The notes below the pieces were generated by a model. That model searched no databases. It saw only the letters and a program-made list of their open reading frames with translations, and was not told where the DNA came from. Positions 57,843 to 64,000 of a DNA stretch of 64,000 nt are shown here, piece after piece; within the stretch, counting starts at the first letter, position 1, and each line of letters starts with the position of its first letter. The stretch spans positions 12,424,267 through 12,488,266 of the forward strand of contig NC_062243.1 in the NCBI RefSeq assembly GCF_905475465.1. The letters run 5' to 3'. A program made the position numbers and the translations under genes. Source of the DNA: Pieris napi (lineage: Eukaryota; Arthropoda; Insecta; Lepidoptera; Pieridae).

Positions 57843-58504
57843 GTCCATTTAGGCTTTTGTTATATCTAAAATTTGCGTCACTTGCGTGTACATACTGATA
57901 CAGAAAATCTTGTTTGAATCACGTTATTGATAGCGTATAATTAAAACCAATTTTGGGTAGATCAAAGATCATCAATCAGGAATTCAATTGAAGATACGTT
58001 AATAGTTGCTAGTTGAGCATCGTAAACAGTGGCAAGTGCAGTCAAATTGACCTGACTAGGTACTTGATTATAATTAGTTGAAACCCTGGCAAGTTATAGC
58101 CACCGGCAGACACTCGCTGCCGAGTAAGGATCATCATATGAATTTAGGGCGAATTCAACGTTCTGTAATATTCAGGGCTGTGCGAATTGTGTTATAATTT
58201 ATTGAAGAGATTAAATAGGTACAATTAATTTAATTATTACGTCTGCGAATCATTTGTACTTTATATATTATATTTAAAGAGAATATAAGGAATAAATCAC
58301 AATACATAGTTTAATCTTATAACGAATAATGTCAGAAACAAAATCAATACTTTCGAGGGGAATTAAACTATGAATGAACCATAAACAACTTAGTGAGAGA
58401 GACGATGTACCTATTTATTTATTGTATCGTACGTTGTAAGTACGAGATATAAAGATGATTTAAACATTTATTCAGTCTTCTATAAATCTTTATTTGTAAT
58501 GGGG
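57843..58504. other. AT-rich noncoding DNA
   Basis: No open frame or recognised repeat. Confidence 0.5.
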
Positions 58505-58705
58505 TAAACAGGCAGGAGGCTTATCTGATGTGATACCGCCGCCCATAGGCTCATATTGCCAGGGGGCTAGCAAGTGCGTTTCCGGCCTTTTAAGAATTGG
58601 TACGCTCTTTTCTTAAAGGACTCTACATCGAATTGGTTCGGAAATACATCGGGTAGCTGGTTCCATATAGTGGTGTTGCGTGGCGAAGACTGTCTCAAAA
58701 CTTGA
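58505..58705 (-). repeat. CR1/Jockey-like LINE 3'-terminal fragment
   Basis: AACAGGCAGGAGGCTTATCT, ACCGCCGCCCATAGGCTC, TTGGTACGCTCTTTTCTTAA, GAATTGGTTCGGAAATAC and GGTAGCTGGTTCCATATAG. Several deletions relative to 27943-28205. Confidence 0.65.
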
Positions 58706-60177
58706 AAGTAGTCTCACCAAAAATCTAAAATTTCTAAAAGAAGAAGAAAAGAACTCAGATTTTAAAACGAATCCCTTTTAAATATTAAATAAAACTGCAG
58801 TCCCCCAACCCTGGAAGACGGTACGGCATCTACAATCATAGTACGCGCTAATTCAGGAAATCTAACCTAATCCTATAGCAGAACGTGGTAGCCGGCAGTA
58901 AATAATCAAATCTGTCTGATTTATTACTTGTGTGGTATGCTTATTAAACGGGCATCGGTTTGATTGCGCGATCTTGTGGCCTAATCAGTTATATTGTGTA
59001 ACGTTTCATGTTTGCCGCTGGCTTGCACATTAATTATCTCTTTAGTGCTTTGGAAGGTTTGCTTAATTAAATTCAAATCTTTATGAATTGTGGTTTTATA
59101 TTAGTAAGTATTTTCCTGTTTATGTTTGACGTAATGGGACTATGTTGCTGTTAACGATTGAAAGATTTTATAGCAATTTCATTCAATATCTAATTAATAG
59201 TTGGCCGACTAGCAAAACAATCGATTTCAAAAAATCCACCTGCAAGTAAATAGTGCTTGCGTAACACAGCCACCCTCTCTAATGCATTTACAAAATAAAA
59301 TTCAGCGAATGGTTAAAGCAAGGCCATCGCGCAATGCAATTTACAAAATGAGAACTCGTCACAAAAGTACTTAGAACGAGTTAAAAACTACATACGCTAT
59401 GACCCACATACAAGTGTGACAACGTGCAAATGAAACTAGATTAGATGCAAAGTTGTACTCGTATAAAATTAACTATGACATTTGCGTACAAGGATGAAAT
59501 CAACTGAAAGCAGCAAAGGTGACAGGAAGTAGGGGCAGCCGACCGAGGTGCTGACTCAGACCACAGGGATTAGTAGGGAAACTCGACAGACATGAGACGA
59601 TAATCAGAACTCGATTTACGAAAACTTATTACATTTGACGAGGGTGTTTGAATATAGATTATTAAATGTAATTTGTTTATTTATTTATTAACTTAGATTA
59701 TCATTAAATAAGATAAGGTAGGCAAGAAGTGCAAAAACAAATAGTTATTAAGAAAAAAACTAAACAGGAACAAAAAATAAACTTGATGAGCACATGAATC
59801 ACGACAATTTAAAATCAGTCTCACGTCAGTTAGTAGTTAGTACGTAAGTTAGGGGTACGATGTGGATAGGTAATGTTTGTACAGAAGAAATTTAAAGGAA
59901 GATAGAGAAGGAGCTAAGCGAATAGCGACGGAAAGTGAATTCCATAGCCTTCCAAATACCTAAATTAATATCGCAAAAGTTATTTATATAAAAATATACG
60001 CATTAGTGTTGAAGCGAGAACATTACCATCTAATAAGAGAATCTAGATTGAAATCCCCAAGGAGATGACATTTCCCACTCCTAATCTAGGGCACTTCGCG
60101 CGAACAATGTTATTGATATCCGACGTAAATTTATGGACTATATTTTTTATTATACAAGACATTTTAAAAATGCTATA
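58706..60177. other. noncoding DNA, no gene seen
   Basis: About 1.5 kb, AT-rich with a (TTTA)n-like start at about 59675-59690. The segment 59880-60000 may be an old repeat, but this is not supported within the window. Confidence 0.4.
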
Positions 60178-60191
60178 TTTTTTTTAGTTAC

Positions 60192-60347
60192 GATGCTTAC
60201 GAGCAGGGTTGGGTTCAATACCCGGCTGTGCACCAATGCACTTTCTTTCTATGTGCGCATTTAACATTCGCTCGAACGGTGAAGGAAAACACCGTGAGGT
60301 AACCGGCTTGCCTTAGAATCAAAAAAGTCAAAGTTGTAACGCCATTG
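60192..60347 (+). repeat. 5'-truncated, internally deleted SINE with 14-bp TSD
   Basis: Begins within the tRNA-like head (GGTTCAATACCCGGCTGTGC), continues through GTGCGCATTTAACATTCGCTC and GTGAGGTAACCGGCTTGCC, then jumps to TTGTAACGCCATTG at the 3' end. It is flanked by TTTTTTTTAGTTAC on both sides (60178-60191 and 60348-60361). The T-run in the duplication overlaps the tail, so the exact 3' edge is ambiguous. Confidence 0.85.
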
Positions 60348-60361
60348 TTTTTTTTAGTTAC

Positions 60362-62258
60362 ATTGTTGTAAGTGCAAAATACATATTTCATGTTCAATCT
60401 AGTATGGAAATTTTTCAGTTTCTAAAAGAGTATAGATGGTAGAGGCCAAGTAACCACGACTCCGCGAATAAGCGACTTGGCACATTGTGCCCGACCGTAG
60501 CGAGCTACGAGCTACGGGCTACGAACTACAGCATAATTACGTACCTAGGTCTCTACGAAATGTGAGCTGCCGTTTAAATCTCGCGCTGCTTAAATTTGAA
60601 GCGAACATCACTGGTTTATATTAATTTAATTTTGTTGTTGTTCCACACATAACCGGATTTTAATTTTAGCGAAACATACTGCCTTTTGTAGTGAACATTG
60701 TTATGATAACAATCACTATTATTATAACAGCGCAAAGCGTAAAAGGCTAATTCAATTTGCGTCTTTTGTGCTACGCGGTGGTGTAATATGCCATAATGAA
60801 TTTAAACTAAGTAAACAAAAGCTTTAAAGCTTTTGTAATTAAATTAAATTAGTATGACCTCACAAATCTATTATCGCTTACGATAAATTAATTTGATGTT
60901 ATACTATAAATGTGAAATATAAAGTTTTTCTATTTTACGTAATCCCGAAACTGGCAGCGCCGCTACAGAGATACCGTAAATCACTTGAAGCAACCAGTGA
61001 GATTTGTAAAAAAGACGTAAGTACAACCCCTTTTATATTTAAGCCGAGCTCTCTATTGCTCGACCGCATTAGACTACCAAAGCTGAACAATTTAATGACG
61101 ATTGACTATTCATACCACATTCGAGCGGTTGACCGCTTTGGTACACTTGATTTAAAGTCTAATTATTCTGAGATCTCAGCCGTGGCGGACGGCAGCGGGG
61201 TTCGTAATGAGAGCGACGCGGCGTGGCGGGGAGGGGCGCAATGCAAAATGTCGCAATTGCATTTCTCCCGTCAGAAAAACAGCTTACACTGGCAAAAATA
61301 ATTAAGAGCATTAGTAGAGTCGAGGAATGGAGTGTCGCACAGTAAATAGTCTCCTAAATACCCACCTACATTTATTGGCGCGGGGACTCGAAGGGAGAGT
61401 ACATCTTTTAGAATAAGACTTTACTTGCAGTATTCTTTGCTGATTTAAATTAGCAAAGTTATTAAGTTAAGAGCGACTAATTAGCACGAGTTCATTTGTC
61501 TGCAAGTCTGCGTCTTTGGTTGTAAATAGGGTATTTAAATAAGCAGTTATTTCACGAGTTTAATCCGAAGTTGAAACTCTTAAACAATATCAGATCAATG
61601 ACTCTTAATTCAATTTAAAAGTTCTTAGACGCGTAAAGTTGAAATCGCAAGATCAACTTGGGAATTATCGAGATTTTTTGTGATTCATGACAAAGACAGC
61701 CCACAGTGTTTAATTAGGACTTCTTGATTGGTTTACTTTTTATCGTAAAAAATTTCAATTGATTTCACTTAAGAATATCTTATGTTCTTTTAAATTTCTA
61801 ACAATGGTTATTAATCGTTGTTGTACCTAAGATATGCACGGTGTATGATAAGCGTCCGATATTGCATAATGTATATTGCGTTCATTTGATATCGCACATA
61901 GGCATAGATATTCTGAGGGATCTACAGCAAAGCCATGTAATACCGTGTACACGTCTCCACCCACACAAACGTACATAGATCGAACAGCGTTGACATCTAC
62001 AACACGATCGCCTCCTCGTACCTCTATCACTCACTATCCTCGCCTCACTTGACATGTCAATAGTGAATCAGGTTCGAGTGCTATTTAGGAATGCTAAAAC
62101 CCCAACGCAGAGATTCCGAATGCATCATTTGTTCGCTGTCACAAGGCCACTTGACGACGGTTTCGGACCAGAAGAAAAGACAATCCCAATTAAATTGAAC
62201 TACTTGCCGTGAAATTGATTACCTCTCCGAGATTTCTTTGCATTTAACCAACATATAG
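60362..62258. other. noncoding DNA with a 129-codon open frame and a small tandem repeat
   Basis: Four 7-bp units GAGCTAC, GAGCTAC, GGGCTAC, GAACTAC lie at 60502-60529. The open frame at 60912-61301 starts at GTG, has its first ATG far inside and no motif. It runs into a GC-rich patch (61180-61250) that may explain the lack of stops. Confidence 0.35.
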
Positions 62259-62488
62259 AGCAGTGTTGGCCTAGTGGCGTCAGCGTGCGACTCTCATACC
62301 TGAGGTCGTAGGTTCGATCCCCAGTTGCTCGAACGGTGTAGGAAACCTACATGTCTTAGACCCAAAAAGTCAACGGCGTGTGTGCACTGGAGGCTGATCA
62401 CCTACTCCCTTTTTAGATTTAAAAATGATCATGAAACAGATTCAGAAATCTGAGACCTAAAGAGGTTGTAGCGCCACTGATTTTTTTT
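62259..62488 (+). repeat. tRNA-derived SINE with a central deletion
   Basis: Full head GCAGTGTTGGCCTAGTGG to GGTTCGATCCCCAG, then a direct jump to TTGCTCGAACGGTG, then normal order to TTGTAGCGCCACTGATTTTTTTT. The deletion removes about 50 bp around the GTGCACCAATGG block. Nearby TTTAACCAAC (left) and TTTAAACCAAC (right) may be an imperfect target duplication. Confidence 0.9.
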
Positions 62489-63874
62489 AAACCAACCTCT
62501 GGGTAACTTTTTCCATAGTTTTATGTAATTAGAATTATAAATGAACAAAAGAAAGAAAAAAACATTATGTCTAACACAAGGATTCCCTGTGGGCAGTCTC
62601 TTCCATTTGACATGGAAATTGACATAAAAATTTCTAGATAACACTTACATTCTATAATTATATAAAATCACATAACACTTGCCAGACAAAGCTTGCGCTT
62701 TTTAAAACATTTCAACACGTCCATACCCTCAAAGGCGAAATTTGTCTAAAGCTTTTAAAACTTTTAGTTGCATTAAATGCCAAGACATTTTAAAACTAAA
62801 GTGTACGTGTGACGATAACAATGTAACTGCATTGCTGACCTTACCTTTTCACTTCCAACGCATCACATCGACTTGGAAAGGTACAAAGTGCAGTTTTTTT
62901 ATTTTTCAAGCCAATTTATCAAGTGTAACAGACATATGTCTCGGGCTATCCGGGCGGAGGGATGCGACAATAACACTTCCACGTCAGCATCTACGTAAAA
63001 TTATCCAAGATAACATTTCTTAGGGGACTGGAATACCATTATTTTGACAATATATCCGTTTAATAGCGAAGATTTGCTTATTGAGAAATGTTAAAAAAGC
63101 AAATTTCTGCAAAGATTTTGTAGTTAGACGCATAAATTACATTTATTATTTTTCTATAAGTGATAGCAGACGTAATATGTGTAGTGTTTTACGCTGCGAT
63201 TCGTTATAACATACACAATTTTAAACTATATTAGATATAGCCATATATGTTCATACAATTGTAATTTAAAGTCATATTATATGCAGCTAGTAAATACGTT
63301 AAAATCCCTTCCTTCGAAACCAATTTCAGGACCACGTATCAATGCAGTTTTTTCTTCTTCTTCGAGATCGAATTCTTTCGTTTTATTAACAGATAGAAAA
63401 CTATGTTGCTAACGGTGCGTAATTAGGAAAAGCTTTTAGTTACAAAACATTTTCTTATTAGTCTTATGTAAAGTAGCAATCAACTAATTGAGTTAATGTA
63501 AAATATGAATTTGGATTGAAAATGCATAATGCAGGGAAAGATTGCCAAATTAAGGTAACGGTGATCGCTCGCCCGACGGGTTTGGTTGCTTGCCAGCCCT
63601 CGTTTTTCTTTTAATAGCTTTTTGCTCTGACCTTAATTTAAATTACTTTCGAGGATATTTACTATCTTTATAAGCATAATCAAAGACAATATTTATAGAA
63701 TAATTATGACCATGACAGCAACCCATTGTGTCATTATTACTTCGCGAATTCGTTAAATAAAAAATTGAACATTACAACAACCTAAAGAACTTTTTATGAA
63801 TTTATGTGAGTTAAACTAGCTACCATTGTGTAACCTGTAATTTATATAACATACATAATAATAATTTATTTAAT
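62489..63874. other. noncoding DNA, no gene seen
   Basis: AT-rich. Frames of up to 93 codons (62742-63023) start without ATG or lack any motif. Confidence 0.45.
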
Positions 63875-64000
63875 GCAAGAATATTGTACAAAAATGTGTA
63901 AGGTGATACAATCGTAAGTTCGCATATTCTGCCACACACAATGGCGCGCAAATTTGTCTTTAAAGGAATTTAACATTTTACATTATTAGTCAAATTAATT
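63875..64000 (-). repeat. LINE-like fragment, family G copy 2, cut by window end
   Basis: GCAAGAATATTGTACAAAAA, GATACAATCG, ATTCTGCCACACACAATGG and CGCGCAAATTTGTCTTTAAA parallel 53229-53345. The minus strand reads DKFARHCVWQN. The window edge truncates the copy. Confidence 0.5.

Noticed and set aside
60912..61301. 129-codon plus-strand open frame
   Set aside because: Begins at GTG, its first ATG is more than 60 codons in, and the peptide has no recognisable motif. The GC-rich end lowers stop frequency. It could hide an exon, but nothing supports this.
1..64000. CRISPR arrays, operons, riboswitches, phage or insertion-sequence genes
   Set aside because: No regularly spaced repeats, no Shine-Dalgarno-linked gene runs and no bacterial-type genes. 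The window is eukaryotic in character.

Overview
This window looks like a gene-poor, AT-rich stretch of an insect nuclear genome, most probably a moth or butterfly (Lepidoptera). The evidence is its dispersed repeats: at least 15 full or partial copies of one tRNA-derived SINE, remnants of several non-LTR retrotransposon families of kinds I recall from lepidopteran genomes, and no operon-like or bacterial signal. The assignment is inference from repeat content. I see no convincing host protein-coding gene, rRNA or functional tRNA gene. Outside the mobile elements the longest open frames are about 60-140 codons, without recognisable motifs.

The centre of the window (about 31.3-42.6 kb) is a three-level nest of retroelements. 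A rearranged SINE fragment (31334-31504) was hit by a Ty1/copia LTR retrotransposon (31505-42571, + strand). Its 3' LTR was then hit by a full-length 6.5 kb non-LTR retrotransposon of R1-clade type (36028-42550, - strand). Both insertions have visible target-site duplications: ATTTT for copia, and a 12-13 bp CTGCACACTTAT-type duplication for the R1-like element. The copia element has an intact Gag-Pol frame of 1353 codons from its first ATG, identical LTRs over all 149 comparable bases, and a primer-binding site matching an internal part of initiator tRNA-Met. The R1-like element has two intact ORFs: an ORF1 with three zinc knuckles, and an ORF2 with AP-endonuclease, reverse transcriptase and a terminal zinc finger. 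Both insertions therefore look evolutionarily young.

The flanks (1-31.3 kb and 42.6-64 kb) are noncoding DNA with older repeats. They hold the SINE family (three copies with perfect 14-bp target duplications), 3'-end fragments of a CR1/Jockey-like LINE, of an RTE-like LINE and of two further LINE-like families, a 231-bp foldback/MITE-like element with 44-bp terminal inverted repeats (13929-14159), and three unidentified dispersed repeat pairs.

Functionally, the only complete protein machinery present belongs to the two retrotransposons. The SINEs carry internal A/B-box-like promoter sequence and must rely on an unidentified LINE for mobility. Coordinates of degraded repeats are approximate, because they come from reading repeated blocks by eye.
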